Shown here: piece after piece, positions 5,010 through 5,614 of the stretch | Numbering within the stretch: position 1 is the stretch's first letter | Layout: every line of letters begins with the position of its first letter | NCBI GenBank assembly: GCA_035543875.1 | Contig: DATKIY010000173.1 | Span: 1-5,614, forward strand | Source of the DNA: DATKIY01 sp035543875 | GTDB taxonomy: Bacteria; Actinomycetota; Actinomycetes; JAHEKZ01 | DNA: 5,614 nt | Direction of reading: 5' to 3' | Translations under genes and position numbers: made by a program | Notes under the pieces: generated by a model | The model's database searches: none | Seen by the model: only the letters and a program-made list of their open reading frames with translations | Told to the model about the DNA's origin: nothing

Positions 5010-5614
5010 ATGTTTACCGGAATCGTTGAGGAGCTAGGTGAGGTCGTCGCCGTGGAGCGACTCGACAAGGCGGCTCGACTTACGCTTCGTGGGCCGGTCG
5101 TGACGAGTGACGCGCGTCTCGGCGACTCGATTGCCGTCAACGGGGTGTGTTTGACCGTGACCGCTGTCGATGGGGATGCATTCACCACTGACGTCATGTT
5201 CGAGTCGCTTGAACGCTCGAGCCTTGGGGACCTCAGCGTTGGTTCACCGGTAAACCTGGAACGCCCCGTCACGTTGTCGACGCGCATGGGTGGCCATCTG
5301 GTGCAGGGGCATGTCGACGGTGTCGCATCAATTGTGGGACGAACGCCGAGCGAACATTGGGAGGTTGTGCAGATAACACTCCCCGCTGAGCTCAGCCGCT
5401 ACGTCGTCGCGAAGGGTTCGATTACCGTCGACGGGATCTCGCTGACTGTTTCCACTCTCGACGAGGACACCTTCAGTGTCAGTTTGATCCCCACCACACT
5501 GGCGATGACGACGCTGGGAAGAAAGCAAGAAGGCGACCAGGTGAACCTTGAAGTTGATGTTATCGCCAAGTACGTCGAGCGGCTGCTGACGAGCGACAAC
5601 CACTCAAGCCACCA
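5010..5614 (+). CDS. ribE: Riboflavin synthase alpha chain (3' end outside window)
   Basis: The frame is open from ATG 5010 to the window end, 201 complete codons without a stop, so the gene is cut near its natural end (family length is about 200-220). The enzyme dismutates two 6,7-dimethyl-8-ribityllumazines into riboflavin and the aminopyrimidine precursor. The two homologous barrels are clear. The N-terminal one runs from MFTGIVEELG (1-10) through GDSIAVNGVCLTVT and ESLERSSLG. The linker is GGHLVQGHVDG. The C-terminal barrel repeats the theme with GSITVDGISLTV, LIPTTLAMTTLG and VNLEVDVIAKYVERLL. The pairing of NGVCLTV with DGISLTV marks the internal duplication, with the N-barrel Cys and C-barrel Ser at matching places, as is usual. 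The symbol varies between species (ribE or ribC). In actinobacteria ribBA/ribA and ribH often follow, but they lie outside the window. Confidence 0.97.
   Translation, partial: MFTGIVEELGEVVAVERLDKAARLTLRGPVVTSDARLGDSIAVNGVCLTVTAVDGDAFTTDVMFESLERSSLGDLSVGSPVNLERPVTLSTRMGGHLVQGHVDGVASIVGRTPSEHWEVVQITLPAELSRYVVAKGSITVDGISLTVSTLDEDTFSVSLIPTTLAMTTLGRKQEGDQVNLEVDVIAKYVERLLTSDNHSSH

Noticed and set aside
5010..5614. ESLERSSLG and LIPTTLAMTTLG in riboflavin synthase, considered as unusual substitutions
   Set aside because: These fall within the variation I expect between riboflavin synthases, and the key motifs of both barrels are intact.

Overview
The window looks like chromosomal DNA from an actinobacterium (Actinomycetota) of moderately high GC, around 60% by eye. 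The reasons are GTG starts, 4-bp ATGA/GTGA gene overlaps, proteins rich in Ala, Val and Arg, an apparently leaderless gene, and an rpe - FMN riboswitch - ribD - ribE order that is familiar from this phylum. I cannot name the genus.

Positions 1-1648 (+) hold a tightly packed membrane-protein unit of three genes. First is the C-terminal end of a multi-pass protein cut by the window edge. Next is a 151-residue single-span protein of unknown function. Last is a 301-residue multi-pass protein resembling the HTTM/vitamin K-dependent gamma-carboxylase-like membrane domain. Each junction is a 4-bp stop/start overlap, so the three are probably translationally coupled and may work together at the membrane.

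Positions 1588-2859 (-) encode a membrane-anchored diguanylate cyclase with six predicted spans, a coiled-coil linker and an intact GGEEF domain with its inhibitory RxxD site. Its 3' end overlaps the 3' end of the HTTM-like gene by 61 bp, tail to tail. Its 5' end is built on a 12-bp tandem repeat that encodes a Gly-rich leader, and its exact start is uncertain.

Positions 2860-2969 are the divergent control region between the cyclase and rpe. It holds a perfect 8-bp inverted repeat with a 5-nt spacer, and a TAGAAT -10 box 8 nt before the rpe ATG, which predicts a leaderless rpe mRNA.

Positions 2970-5614 (+) hold rpe (ribulose-phosphate 3-epimerase), then a 50-bp spacer full of palindromes, an FMN riboswitch (RFN element) with its expression platform, ribD (bifunctional deaminase/reductase) and ribE (riboflavin synthase, running off the window). 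Rpe belongs to the pentose phosphate pathway, which interconverts ribulose 5-phosphate, the precursor of the four-carbon unit of riboflavin. RibD makes the pyrimidine precursor, and RibE performs the last step to riboflavin. The riboswitch would lower ribD-ribE expression when FMN is abundant. No U-rich terminator follows the aptamer, and a set of mutually exclusive pairings that includes the ribD Shine-Dalgarno suggests control of translation.

Most of the window is well-understood housekeeping sequence. The less understood parts are the single-span/HTTM-like pair, the divergent operator-like site and the riboswitch platform.
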